From NCBI RefSeq assembly GCF_004361815.1, contig NZ_SNWA01000001.1, forward strand, positions 3,720,001 to 3,784,000: DNA of 64,000 nucleotides, written 5' to 3'. This document shows, one piece after another, positions 28,697-37,153 of the stretch. Within the stretch, counting starts at the first letter, position 1. Every line of letters begins with the position of its first letter. Origin of the DNA: Paraburkholderia sp. BL10I2N1. GTDB taxonomy: Bacteria > Pseudomonadota > Gammaproteobacteria > Burkholderiales > Burkholderiaceae. Both the position numbers and the translations under genes were made by a program. Below the pieces are notes generated by a model that saw nothing but the letters and a program-made list of their open reading frames with translations, was not told the origin of the DNA and did not search any database.

Positions 28697-28797
28697 TCCG
28701 GTTCTTGCGGAGCACAGCCACCGTTACGCTGGTCCGCACAACGTCTTTCCGCACTTTTTCATTTCGTTGCATCAAAGTCCGACAGTGCTGCGCGCCA

Positions 28798-29661
28798 TTA
28801 CCGGACAGGAGCGATGTTACCGGGACCCTGCTTATTGCCAGCCACCATCCAGGGCTTTCTCGCAGACGCGAGCACACACGGCATCGGGATTTGCACCTCA
28901 CCGTTGTCCGTATACGAAGCCGCATCGTCGGACACCGCCTTCTGGATCGAAGCCAGCCCCTCCGGCGACTGCGCCTTCAAAATCGCCGCGACGCGCACAC
29001 CGCCGCGCATCAGGACGTCGAAAGGCGTTTCGGGCGCGCGAATACGCAACGTTTGACTGACTTCCTTAATTTGCGGCTCAACGAAGCCCACATCGAGCAG
29101 CGCACGCTCCGATTCGTGCGAGTCGCTGAAGCGGAAGAACGGAGGCCCGGGAGGCAGCGGGACATCCATGCGGCCGTGCTTCTCAATGGCCTTGAGCACC
29201 ATCCCGAATCCAGCGGTCCGGTCCGGCGACGCCCAAACGGTAAACGCGATCCTGCCGCCCGGGCGCAGCACGCGTAACGCTTCGGCGAGCGCGGCGTCGG
29301 GGCGAGCGAAATGCAGCATTCCGAAGCTGATGCCGACCGCGTCAAAACTCATGTCCGCAAAAGGCAGGTCTTCGGCGCTCCCGGAACGGAATGCGAGGGC
29401 GGGAAAAAGCCGTCTCGCTTGCTGGACCATCGCGTCCGCGAAATCGACGCCGACGACATCGGCACCACGACGCGCCGCGGCCGCCGCGAGGTAGCCGGGC
29501 CCAGACGCGACATCAAGAAACTGGACGCCAGCGCGTACCTCAAGGGCGTCGAGCAGCGCTTCATTTGACTGTGTCGTCAGTTCGCCAAAATATGAGTGAT
29601 ACGGCTGTGCGACTGTTTCCCAGCCCTGACGCTCAAAGGCGCTGAATTCGTCTTGTTCCAT
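28798..29661 (-). CDS. Class I SAM-dependent methyltransferase
   Basis: 287 residues from the ATG giving MEQDEFSAFERQGW. Motif I is FLDVASGPGYLAAAAARRGA, motif II region DVVGVDFADAMVQQARRLFP, then GSAEDLPFADMSFDAVGISF and LRVLRPGGRIAFTVWASPD. This is the UbiE/Methyltransf_11 type acting on a small molecule. The C-terminal half (ALLDVGFVEPQIKEVSQTLR) resembles other small-molecule methyltransferases but gives no substrate. It stands between a broken transposase and the DUF4863-like gene in the mosaic block. Confidence 0.85.
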   Translation of the reverse strand: MEQDEFSAFERQGWETVAQPYHSYFGELTTQSNEALLDALEVRAGVQFLDVASGPGYLAAAAARRGADVVGVDFADAMVQQARRLFPALAFRSGSAEDLPFADMSFDAVGISFGMLHFARPDAALAEALRVLRPGGRIAFTVWASPDRTAGFGMVLKAIEKHGRMDVPLPPGPPFFRFSDSHESERALLDVGFVEPQIKEVSQTLRIRAPETPFDVLMRGGVRVAAILKAQSPEGLASIQKAVSDDAASYTDNGEVQIPMPCVLASARKPWMVAGNKQGPGNIAPVR

Positions 29662-29818
29662 GTCACACCTCCATCCGGGTGTCACCTGCCGCGGCACGAC
29701 ACCGGATCGACGCGAACCGCGCCGATGCATGGTGATCAGGTTAGTACCACAAGGCCACTTGTACAAGACTGGGGGTTTTTAGAAGTGATCCACATCGAAG
29801 ATTCTTTCACGCGCCAAC

Positions 29819-30241
29819 TCACCTGACGGGTGGCGTGCGGTATTCGATCTCCCCGCCGGGGAGGAAATACATCATTAGCGCCCGGCCGGTGACGGTAGGA
29901 AAATGCTCGCTCGTCGGCGGAAATACACGCCATCCCGCGCCGCTCCCGCAAAACTGAACGCCTTCTTCGAGCGGGATGATCATGTTGATTTCGCCATTTA
30001 TGTGGCAGTGGTATTGGCCCTTCACGTCGCGCAACAAGCCGCTCTCGACGCTCATATCCGACGTTTCACGCGACGGCTCCGCAATGCGGCCGCGGCGATA
30101 CTCATCACCCTCGATATCTGCGTAGGCAGCCCAGCCTTCTTCTACACCGAGCTTCACCAATTGCGCGACCCGCGAGTAAGACTCCGTACCCGCACCGTAC
30201 CTGCTGTTCAGATGCGCTTCGAGCGCCGCGTCGAGCGGCAT
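29819..30241 (-). CDS. DUF4863-like protein (possible 4-hydroxylaminobenzoate lyase)
   Basis: 140 residues. A helical N-terminal part (EAHLNSRYGAGTESYSRVAQLV) is followed by a cupin-like half: YHCHINGEINMIIPLEEGVQ, FCGSGAGWRVFPPTSEHFPT and ALMMYFLPGGEIEY. This matches proteins of the DUF4863 family, of which PnbB (4-hydroxylaminobenzoate lyase in nitrobenzoate breakdown) is the known example as I recall it. His residues in CHING could bind a metal. No nitroreductase partner is present, so the function is uncertain; aromatic catabolism genes do lie within 5 kb. Confidence 0.65.
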   Translation of the reverse strand: MPLDAALEAHLNSRYGAGTESYSRVAQLVKLGVEEGWAAYADIEGDEYRRGRIAEPSRETSDMSVESGLLRDVKGQYHCHINGEINMIIPLEEGVQFCGSGAGWRVFPPTSEHFPTVTGRALMMYFLPGGEIEYRTPPVR

Positions 30242-30453
30242 GACGCTCGACCCTTCCCGAAGGGAGGAGACCTGTTCGTTTCCATCTCCCCTTGTGTTGG
30301 ACGGAAGAGTGCTTGTGGTTCGGCCCGTTTTGTCAAGATGCGCGACGCACGATGGCTGCGTTTGTGGCGAAAACGCACGCCGGAATTTTTGCTCCGAACA
30401 CTCCGCAAACGATTGCTTATACTCTGTGCACCTCTCACTCCAAGCCGCATCGT

Positions 30454-31128
30454 ATGCAGCAGGAATGGCTTGAATATCTCGAACGACTTAGCTGGAACAC
30501 CCCGATAACCTTGACGCTCGCGTCGGGGGCGGTCGGCTCCGTCATAACGCTCGCCTGGATCTCAGCAAGGGATGCGAAGGAGCGTAAACGTCAACGGCAC
30601 CACACTGCGTTGGAACTCGCGCTGTCGCTGGAAAGTTACGCTCGAACGTGTCGGACAATGATGCATAAGGCCGCCTGGGCAGCGTCGGAACCGGTCGGCC
30701 CTATGAGCCGCGAAACCGGCAAGGGCGTTTCCATCCCCGCCTTTGCCTACCCGGAAAAGCTGCAGTGGCACGTTCTGAGCCGCAGAGTCATCTCTGAAGT
30801 GCGCGAATACCCGGCTATGGTGCATTCTGCACGAGAGTACGTGGAGGCATTTCGGGAGTTCGGCGAGCCGATAGACCTTTACGGCCAGGTCGAATACGAA
30901 TGTGCGAAGGCTGCGATGTCTGCATTAGCGCTGGCCCGAGTCACGCGCCGCCGGCACGGAGTCGTGAGGTGGCAACCGGGTGCCAAGGATTCAGCCATAG
31001 AGCGCGAACTGTCCGACTTCATCGCGGACGCTGAAGAAAAGCGCAAGGCGTTGCTTGAGCGCCGAACAGGATCCATGGTCGGTTCGCCAGCTGACTCGCA
31101 ACCGTTCAGACACCCGCTAAACGCCTGA
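30454..31128 (+). CDS. Hypothetical protein with one N-terminal membrane helix
   Basis: 224 residues from the ATG giving MQQEWLEYLERLSWNTP; codons further upstream look non-coding. A single hydrophobic stretch (PITLTLASGAVGSVITLAWI) is followed by a basic segment (RDAKERKRQRHH) and a helical, charged soluble part rich in Arg, Ala and Glu, ending in a coil (FIADAEEKRKALLERR). No family recognised. The positive-inside rule places most of it in the cytosol. Such one-helix proteins are typical accessory-region cargo. Confidence 0.6.
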   Translation: MQQEWLEYLERLSWNTPITLTLASGAVGSVITLAWISARDAKERKRQRHHTALELALSLESYARTCRTMMHKAAWAASEPVGPMSRETGKGVSIPAFAYPEKLQWHVLSRRVISEVREYPAMVHSAREYVEAFREFGEPIDLYGQVEYECAKAAMSALALARVTRRRHGVVRWQPGAKDSAIERELSDFIADAEEKRKALLERRTGSMVGSPADSQPFRHPLNA

Positions 31129-31191
31129 AACCTGGGCAAGACAATGGACATCAATGCTTCAGGTGTCTCGCGACTGGCTGCGCCCTTCGAA

Positions 31192-31236
31192 CCTGCCGCC
31201 GGGCGCTTCTGAGCGAAGCGGACCCGGCGGCCAGGG
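31192..31236. terminator. Long GC-rich hairpin between converging genes
   Basis: GCCGCCGGG (31195-31203) pairs exactly with CCCGGCGGC (31223-31231), and inside it CGCTTC (31204-31209) pairs with GAAGCG (31215-31220) around a 5-base loop with a 2-base bulge; CCTG and CAGG extend the base. It lies between the stop of the forward hypothetical gene (31128) and the end of the reverse gene at 31245, so it is probably a shared terminator. Confidence 0.55.
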
Positions 31237-31244
31237 TGGGCCGG

Positions 31245-31622
31245 TCAGTGCAGGCGCGGCGCGCGCCGCAGAACGATCGATACCGGCACGTGCGGTTCGT
31301 GACGCAGCACGATAACCGTGATGACGTCGCGCTCGCGCCACGCGCACCGGATCACGTCCTCGATCGCGTGTTCGCGGCTTCGGAATGCATGTTCGAAACC
31401 CTCTTCAGTAAGCAGCCTGAAGCCCTCGAAGTCACCGAAGCGATCGTACTCGAGCGACGAAACCTTGCCCGTTGTCCTGCGCGGGATCGACGTTGTTTGC
31501 AGCCGGGTTCTCAAAAACGGGAGCGCCCGGCACAATGCCGCCCGCACCGACGATGCCCGTCGAGACGTCGCGGAAAATTTTGCAACTTTATTTTTTCCGG
31601 CTCTTGTTTCCGCATCGCTCAT
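31245..31622 (-). CDS. Conserved small hypothetical protein (start uncertain)
   Basis: Up to 125 residues. The C-terminal 75 look well conserved in style: TGKVSSLEYDRFGDFEGFRL, LTEEGFEHAFRSREHAIEDV, IRCAWRERDVITVIVLRHEP and VPVSIVLRRAPR. I recall similar YDRFGDFEGF proteins encoded near mobile DNA in Burkholderia, with no function assigned. The N-terminal 50 residues are Arg/Ala-rich and may not be translated, so the real start may be internal. Confidence 0.5.
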   Translation of the reverse strand: MSDAETRAGKNKVAKFSATSRRASSVRAALCRALPFLRTRLQTTSIPRRTTGKVSSLEYDRFGDFEGFRLLTEEGFEHAFRSREHAIEDVIRCAWRERDVITVIVLRHEPHVPVSIVLRRAPRLH

Positions 31623-31678
31623 GCCCAGAGTTCATCGGAGGAGGCACGCGTCGTTTGCCGGTTGAACCGTGCCCGTAA

Positions 31679-31786
31679 TCACGAAGCGGTCCGGGCGACG
31701 TCAACCGATCGGCGCCCTATTGTTCGACGAGCCCCGCACGCGGCCAGCGTGGCCGACACGCATACAGCAATCGCAGACTTCTTCAT
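31679..31786 (-). CDS. Very short lipoprotein-like peptide after the porin gene
   Basis: 35 codons. It starts 11 bases after the porin stop with GGAGAC just upstream of the ATG. The product starts MKKSAIAVCVSATLAACG, a plausible lipoprotein signal with lipobox LAAC, and continues for only 17 residues. It may be a small entericidin-like lipoprotein or the start of a truncated larger gene. Confidence 0.35.
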   Translation of the reverse strand: MKKSAIAVCVSATLAACGARRTIGRRSVDVARTAS

Positions 31787-31796
31787 CCGGTGTCTC

Positions 31797-32939
31797 CTAG
31801 AACATATGTTTGATGCCGACCATCACGCCCGTCTGTCCCATGCCCGCGCCCGGCGTCGTGCCGCCACCGCCGCCGCTTACCGAGTAGCGCGCCTTCGCGC
31901 TGTTGGCGAGATACGCGGCTTGTGCGTATACGGAAGAGCGCTTGCTCAACAGATAAGTCGTGCGCAGTGTGCCCATCGTCGCGCGCGTGTCGTGTTCGGC
32001 GTTGACGATGCGGAACACCTCGCCGTCGACAAGAAACGCGGGCGTCACGAAGTACGAAGCGCCGACGAAGAACAGGTCGGAACGTACATTCGGCACAGCG
32101 GGTGAATCCGTCACGACGCGACGCCCGAGCCAGCCCGCGCCGAGCTTCACGCCGGCGTATTGCGCATACGCGCTGACGTGCGTGCGCGCGTCCTTGTCGG
32201 CGGCATGGGTGAGCGGCGTGATTGCCACGCCATCGAAGAAGTTGGCGGCTGCGTTCGTGCCGCCACGCTGCTCTTCGTATGAGGCAGCGATGCCGAAGTA
32301 CGGTGCGTCGTACTTGAGCATCACCGACCAGTCGCGGCATTCCGTTGCATGGCCGGGCACCGAACCCGCGCAGGTGCCCTGCCCCGGCGAATTGCCCGTG
32401 CCCGCCGAATCGCGCCCGAACGAATAGCCCGCGCCCAGCGTGAATCCCTTGTAGCTGCCCATGTAGGTCACGGAATTGTCGGCGCGCGCATTAGGCACGT
32501 ACGCGTCGAGCGAACCCATGCCGTAGATGTCCGGCCCGATGATGTCTGCGCCTTGCAACGACAGGTAGGTCATCGTGTATTGACGCCCGAATGCGACCGT
32601 CCCGTACGCGCTCTTGAGGCCGACGAAGGCCTGTCGTCCGAACAGCCGGCCACCCTGGCCTGAACTGCCGTCGCGCACGTTGAAGCCGCTTTCGAGCGTG
32701 AAGATCGCGCTATAGCCTCCGCCCAGATCTTCGACGCCGCGCAAGCCCCAGCGCGAAGGCAGTTCGCCTGTTACGGCGGGCATGCGGAACACATGATCGC
32801 CGGCGGCGTTCGCGTGCGATACGTATTCGATACCCGTATCGACGACGCCGTACAGCGTGACGCTCGATTGCGCGAAAGCGCTCGTGGTGAATGCGCAGAG
32901 TGCGCCGCACAGCAGAAGGCGGGTCGTTGTTGCCTGCAT
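31797..32939 (-). CDS. Gram-negative porin (OmpC-like, Burkholderia type)
   Basis: 380 residues from the ATG giving MQATTTRLLLCGALCAFTTSAFA, a signal peptide cut after AFA. The mature protein begins QSSVTLYGVVDTGIEYVSHA and has the usual features: SRWGLRGVEDLGGGYSAIF, LFGRQAFVGLKSAYGTVAFG, RQYT, and a final aromatic residue (VGIKHMF) needed for outer-membrane assembly. Two cysteines in the CAGSVPGHATEC loop may form a disulfide. It is 44 bases downstream of the MFS carrier gene, so it probably supplies the outer-membrane route for the same aromatic substrates. Confidence 0.92.
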   Translation of the reverse strand: MQATTTRLLLCGALCAFTTSAFAQSSVTLYGVVDTGIEYVSHANAAGDHVFRMPAVTGELPSRWGLRGVEDLGGGYSAIFTLESGFNVRDGSSGQGGRLFGRQAFVGLKSAYGTVAFGRQYTMTYLSLQGADIIGPDIYGMGSLDAYVPNARADNSVTYMGSYKGFTLGAGYSFGRDSAGTGNSPGQGTCAGSVPGHATECRDWSVMLKYDAPYFGIAASYEEQRGGTNAAANFFDGVAITPLTHAADKDARTHVSAYAQYAGVKLGAGWLGRRVVTDSPAVPNVRSDLFFVGASYFVTPAFLVDGEVFRIVNAEHDTRATMGTLRTTYLLSKRSSVYAQAAYLANSAKARYSVSGGGGGTTPGAGMGQTGVMVGIKHMF

Positions 32940-32983
32940 CTCGTTGTCTCCAAACGTCGTGTCTTGTTTTAGGAAGGGATGAT

Positions 32984-34201
32984 TCAGTCCGCGGCGCGCG
33001 GACGGCGGATCAGCAGCAGTGCGGCAACGGCGGCGATGAGCGTGACGGGAATACTCGCGCCGATCACCATCGACGAACTGCGGCCTGTCGCCAGCAATGC
33101 GCCCGCCGCGAGCGGGCCGACCACGGAGCCGATCCGGCCCACGGCCACCGCCGCGCCGACGCCTGTGCCGCGCATGGCCGTCGGGTAGAAGACGGCGGCG
33201 AGCGCGTAGAGCACCGATTGCCCGCCGATCACGAACATGCCGGCGAAGTACGCCGAGACGGCGAGCCAGGCGAAACCCGGCGCAACCGACAAGGCCGCGA
33301 GCGACGCGATGATCCCGATGTACATGCCCGAGACAACCGCGCCGCCGCGCAGCCGGTCCATCAACATGCCGATGAAGAGCGCGCCCAGTCCGCCGCCGAT
33401 GTTGAAGAAGATCTGCACGTAGCCGACTTCGGCGCGCGCGAGACCGCGCGCCGCCATCAGCGACGGCAGCCAGTTGAGCAGGAAATAGAGAACGATCAGC
33501 GTGCAGAAATAGCTGATCCAGATTTGCAGCGTGGACAGGCCGCGATGTGCACCGAACAGCACTTCGCCGACGGGCGCGGGCTGCGGCTTCGCGCCACGCG
33601 ACGCCTTGCGAAACGCACTGGATTCGGGCAGGAACGCGATCAGCAACGGCACCAGCACCAGCGGCCCCGCGCCGCCGACATAGAAGATATGCCGCCAGTC
33701 CGTATCGCCGAAGCTGACGATGCCAATGATCGATGCGATCACGCCGCCGAATGGAATGCCGCAATACATCACGCTCACGGCCGTATTGCGCGCCTTCGGC
33801 GACACGGCCTCCGACGATAGCGCGATCAGGTTCGGCAGCGCGCCGCCGAGTCCCATGCCCGTCAGCACGCGCACCACCACCAGCATGCCGAAGCTCGATA
33901 CCAGCGCCGTCGCGATCGACAGCAGGCCGAACACGCATGCCGACAGGATCAGCACCCGCTTGCGTCCGATGCGATCCGCAAGACGCCCGCCGAACATCGC
34001 ACCTGGCAACAGACCGAAGGTGCCCGCGCTGAACGCGAGCCCCATCTGCGCGACCGTCAGGCCGAATTCGCGCGCCATGCGCGGCGCCGCGACACCGACC
34101 GATTGCAGGTCCAGCCCTTCCAGCAGGGCGATCGCGAAACAAAGGCTCAATGTGATGACGGCGCCCGTGCCCGCAATGGGCTGCGTCGTCATACTCTCCA
34201 T
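32984..34201 (-). CDS. MFS transporter, aromatic acid:H+ symporter type
   Basis: 405 residues from the ATG giving MESMTTQPIAG, chosen because GGAGACAGC precedes it; starts up to 34246 are possible. Twelve helices are evident. Family marks: LLEGLDLQSVGVAAPRMARE in helix 1 (Asp conserved in PcaK/MhpT-like carriers), GGRLADRIGRKRVLI between helices 2 and 3, and RVLTGMGLGGALPNLIALSS. It is divergent from fcs-ech-vdh across a region of four shared operators, so ferulate or p-coumarate is the likely cargo. Confidence 0.9.
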   Translation of the reverse strand: MESMTTQPIAGTGAVITLSLCFAIALLEGLDLQSVGVAAPRMAREFGLTVAQMGLAFSAGTFGLLPGAMFGGRLADRIGRKRVLILSACVFGLLSIATALVSSFGMLVVVRVLTGMGLGGALPNLIALSSEAVSPKARNTAVSVMYCGIPFGGVIASIIGIVSFGDTDWRHIFYVGGAGPLVLVPLLIAFLPESSAFRKASRGAKPQPAPVGEVLFGAHRGLSTLQIWISYFCTLIVLYFLLNWLPSLMAARGLARAEVGYVQIFFNIGGGLGALFIGMLMDRLRGGAVVSGMYIGIIASLAALSVAPGFAWLAVSAYFAGMFVIGGQSVLYALAAVFYPTAMRGTGVGAAVAVGRIGSVVGPLAAGALLATGRSSSMVIGASIPVTLIAAVAALLLIRRPRAAD

Positions 34202-34283
34202 GCTGTCTCCGGGTAATGCTGTCCTGGTGGATTTCATCTCTGTCACCTGTTGTTGTGTCGGTATCCGCGAGCGCTTCGAGATG

Positions 34284-34312
34284 CCTTAATATCAGGTACC
34301 CTGATATTAAGG
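34284..34312. promoter_or_regulatory. Operator O1, perfect palindrome, MarR-type
   Basis: CCTTAATATCAGG (34284-34296) and CCTGATATTAAGG (34300-34312) are exact 13-base reverse complements around a 3-base centre. It is about 80 bases upstream of the MFS carrier start, where it could block its promoter. It carries the TATCAGG half-site shared with O2, O3 and O4. The likely ligand-responsive binder is the MarR protein encoded at the end of the catabolic operon. Confidence 0.7.
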
Positions 34313-34367
34313 TCGAGTAAAAGCGCGTTCGTGAGAACGCGCTGGAGATCGTCGCGATGCAGCGCAT

Positions 34368-34390
34368 TTAATATCAGGCCACCTGACAAT
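34368..34390. promoter_or_regulatory. Operator O2, degenerate right half
   Basis: TTAATATCAGG (34368-34378) matches the left arm of O1; the right arm CCTGACAAT keeps only CCTGA. The 3-base centre spacing is the same, and the centre is 82 bases from that of O1. Confidence 0.5.
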
Positions 34391-34552
34391 GCAAGACGAA
34401 AATCTTTGGTGAATACCCCAGGCGCCGCTGGCATCTTTCACGCGTGGTGCATGTCGGATATCGCCCTGAGACGCGCCCATATGCCGTTTGCGGGCCGCGA
34501 CACCTTCGCGCCCACCCGCGATCAGGGTTTTCACCGACGAACGGAAGATTGT

Positions 34553-34571
34553 TTATCAGGCAGCTTGATAA
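34553..34571. promoter_or_regulatory. Operator O3 upstream of ech
   Basis: TTATCAGG (34553-34560) and CTTGATAA (34564-34571) match as reverse complements at 7 of 8 positions around a 3-base centre. It is about 100 bases before the ech start. Confidence 0.6.
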
Positions 34572-34580
34572 TAGACTTCG

Positions 34581-34597
34581 TATCAGGCTACCTGATA
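34581..34597. promoter_or_regulatory. Operator O4 upstream of ech, perfect
   Basis: TATCAGG (34581-34587) and CCTGATA (34591-34597) are exact reverse complements around a 3-base centre. It is 27 bases centre-to-centre from O3 and about 75 bases before the ech start. The pair O3/O4 probably controls the catabolic operon. Confidence 0.65.
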
Positions 34598-34670
34598 AAT
34601 GAAATGAATCGGGTAACTACAGGAACACGGCAAACATCGATACGCGCCACAGTGCGCTGGAGCTACGAAC

Positions 34671-35507
34671 ATGGCAAGTTATGAGGATCGCTGGAAGACG
34701 GTGGACGTCAAGGTTAAAGAGGGCATTGCGTGGGTGACGTTCAATCGTCCCGAGAAGCGCAATGCGATGAGCCCCACGCTCAACAGCGAAATGGTGCAGG
34801 TGCTCGAAAGGCTGGAACTCGACGCCGATGCCAGAGTGCTCGTCCTCACGGGAGCCGGCGATGCGTGGACGGCGGGCATGGACCTGAAGGAATATTTCCG
34901 TGAAGTCGATGCGGGCCCGGAAATCCTGCAGGAAAAGATTCGCCGCGACGCGTGCCAGTGGCAATGGAAGCTGCTGCGCATGTATTCGAAGCCGACCATC
35001 GCGATGGTCAATGGCTGGTGCTTCGGCGGCGGCTTCTCGCCGCTGGTCGCCTGCGATCTCGCGATTGCCGCCGACGAAGCCGTGTTCGGCCTCTCCGAAA
35101 TCAACTGGGGCATTCCGCCCGGCAATCTCGTCAGCAAGGCGATGGCCGATACCGTCGGGCATCGACAGGCGCTTTACTACATCATGACGGGCGATACCTT
35201 CACGGGCACGGAAGCCGCCGCGATGGGCCTCGTCAACAAAAGCGTGCCGCGCGAGCAGTTGCGCGCCGAGACGGTTGCGCTGGCAGCGAAGCTGCTCGAA
35301 AAGAACCCTGTGGTGCTGCGCGTCGCGAAGCATGGCTTCAAGCGCTGCCGCGAACTGACGTGGGAGCAGAATGAAGACTATCTGTACGCCAAGCTCGACC
35401 AGGCGCAACTGCGCGACCCCGAAAATGGCCGCGAGGAAGGACTGAAGCAGTTCCTCGACCAGAAATCGATCAAGCCCGGCCTTCAGGCGTACAAGCGCAC
35501 CGATTGA
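34671..35507 (+). CDS. ech: p-Hydroxycinnamoyl-CoA hydratase/lyase (feruloyl-CoA hydratase/lyase)
   Basis: 278 residues, crotonase fold. It hydrates feruloyl- or p-coumaroyl-CoA and splits it to vanillin or 4-hydroxybenzaldehyde plus acetyl-CoA. The HCHL-specific patterns are present: AGMDLKEYFREVDAGPE, oxyanion-hole region NGWCFGGGFSPLVACDLAIA and LSEINWGIPPGNLVSKAMAD with the catalytic-type Glu in SEINWG. The start is 5' of MASYEDRWKTVDVKV with a GGAG site. It is the first gene of the ech-vdh-fcs set, downstream of operators O3 and O4. Confidence 0.94.
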   Translation: MASYEDRWKTVDVKVKEGIAWVTFNRPEKRNAMSPTLNSEMVQVLERLELDADARVLVLTGAGDAWTAGMDLKEYFREVDAGPEILQEKIRRDACQWQWKLLRMYSKPTIAMVNGWCFGGGFSPLVACDLAIAADEAVFGLSEINWGIPPGNLVSKAMADTVGHRQALYYIMTGDTFTGTEAAAMGLVNKSVPREQLRAETVALAAKLLEKNPVVLRVAKHGFKRCRELTWEQNEDYLYAKLDQAQLRDPENGREEGLKQFLDQKSIKPGLQAYKRTD

Positions 35508-35587
35508 CGGCATACGACGCCCGGCATGCCCGACGCGCACGACGCGCCGGGCCCACGACAGAACATGAAGCAATGGAGACAGCCATC

Positions 35588-37039
35588 GTGACCGAAGTGA
35601 GCATGTTGATCGGCGGCAAGGACCGCCCCGCATCGAACGGCGCGACGTTCGAGCGCGTTAATCCCGTCACGGGCGCCGTGGCCTCGCGCGCGCCCGCAGC
35701 CACGCTCGCCGATGCCAATGCCGCCGTCGATGCCGCAGCCGCCGCCTTCCCGGCGTGGTCGGCGCTGCCGCCGACGGAGCGCCGCGCGCGCCTGCTCAAG
35801 GCCGCCGACATCATGGACGCCCGAACGGGCACCTTCATCGAAGCCGGCATCGCCGAAACGGGCGCGATGGCGAACTGGTACGGCTTCAACGTGCATCTCG
35901 CGGCCAATATGCTGCGCGAAGCGGCGGCGATGACGACGCAGATCGACGGCAGCATCGTACCCACCGATACCCCTGACAACCTCGCGCTCGCCGTGCGGCA
36001 GCCGTGTGGCGTAGTGCTCGGCATCGCGCCATGGAACGCGCCCGTGATTCTCGGCACGCGCGCCGTCGCGATGCCGCTCGCGTGCGGCAACACCGTCGTG
36101 CTCAAGGCGTCGGAGGCGTGTCCCGCCGTTCATCGGATGATCGGCAGCGTGTTGCAGGAAGCCGGACTCGGCGATGGCGTCGTCAACGTCGTGACGAATG
36201 CGCCCGAGGACGCGCCCGCCATCGTCGAGCGTCTGATCGCGCATCCCGCCGTGCGGCGCGTGAACTTCACGGGCTCGACGCACGTTGGCCGCATCATCGC
36301 CATGCACGCGGCGAAACATCTGAAGCCCGCATTGCTCGAACTCGGCGGCAAAGCACCCGTGCTCGTGCTCGACGACGCCGATCTCGATGCAGCCGTCGAA
36401 GCGATTGCGTTTGGCGCGTTCTTCAACCAGGGGCAAATCTGCATGTCGACGGAACGCGTGATCGCGCATCGCGGCATCGCGGATGCCCTCGTCGACAAGC
36501 TGACCGGCAAGGCGCACAAACTGATCGCGGCGGCACCGACTGCGCAGGGCGCCGTGCTCGGCGCGATGGTGAGCGCGCAGGCGGCGCAGCGCGCGACGGC
36601 GCTCGTCGTGGACGCATGCGAGCAGGGCGCGACGATCCGCGCAGGCGGCGCAACGCACGGCGCGATCATGCAGCCGACCATCGTCGATGGCGTGCGTCCC
36701 GGAATGAAGCTTTACGCGGAAGAATCGTTCGCGCCCGTGGTGAGCGTGCTGCGCGTCGACAGCGACGACGAAGCGGTGCGCGTGGCGAACGACAGCGTGT
36801 TCGGCTTGTCGGCGGCCGTGTTCAGCCGCGACATCGCGCGCGCCATGCAGGTCGCGAAACGCGTCGAATCGGGCATCTGCCATATCAACGGGCCGACCGT
36901 GCACGACGAAGCGCAAATGCCGTTCGGCGGCGTGAAGAGCAGCGGATACGGACGTTTCGGCAGCAAAGCGTCGATTGCGGAATTCACCGATCTGCGCTGG
37001 ATCACGATACAGACGGGCCCGCGTCGCTATCCGATTTGA
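35588..37039 (+). CDS. vdh: Vanillin/aromatic aldehyde dehydrogenase
   Basis: About 483 residues from the GTG at 35588, preferred because GGAGAC sits 7 bases before it; an ATG at 35573 is the alternative. Aldehyde dehydrogenase features: GIAPWNAPVILGTRAVAMPL, NFTGSTHVGR (NAD site), catalytic Glu in LLELGGKAPVLVL, and catalytic Cys in FFNQGQICMSTERV; the end has MPFGGVKSSGYGRFG. It oxidises vanillin or 4-hydroxybenzaldehyde to the acid with NAD+. It follows ech in the operon and acts on the aldehyde product of Ech. Confidence 0.92.
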   Translation: MTEVSMLIGGKDRPASNGATFERVNPVTGAVASRAPAATLADANAAVDAAAAAFPAWSALPPTERRARLLKAADIMDARTGTFIEAGIAETGAMANWYGFNVHLAANMLREAAAMTTQIDGSIVPTDTPDNLALAVRQPCGVVLGIAPWNAPVILGTRAVAMPLACGNTVVLKASEACPAVHRMIGSVLQEAGLGDGVVNVVTNAPEDAPAIVERLIAHPAVRRVNFTGSTHVGRIIAMHAAKHLKPALLELGGKAPVLVLDDADLDAAVEAIAFGAFFNQGQICMSTERVIAHRGIADALVDKLTGKAHKLIAAAPTAQGAVLGAMVSAQAAQRATALVVDACEQGATIRAGGATHGAIMQPTIVDGVRPGMKLYAEESFAPVVSVLRVDSDDEAVRVANDSVFGLSAAVFSRDIARAMQVAKRVESGICHINGPTVHDEAQMPFGGVKSSGYGRFGSKASIAEFTDLRWITIQTGPRRYPI

Positions 37040-37153
37040 AGGCGTTGGCGTAGACAGGCCGTTCAGGAATTTGCGTATGGTTCGCGTAAGGCGAAAGACC
37101 TCGCGCCGGGCAGCGGCTCATCACGCCAGAGAGCCCACACAGGAGACAACAAG

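Noticed and set aside
31797..34367. A single 856-codon reverse frame across the porin and MFS genes
   Set aside because: Its first two thirds are the MFS gene read in a wrong frame with no family features; only the porin part from 32939 is real.
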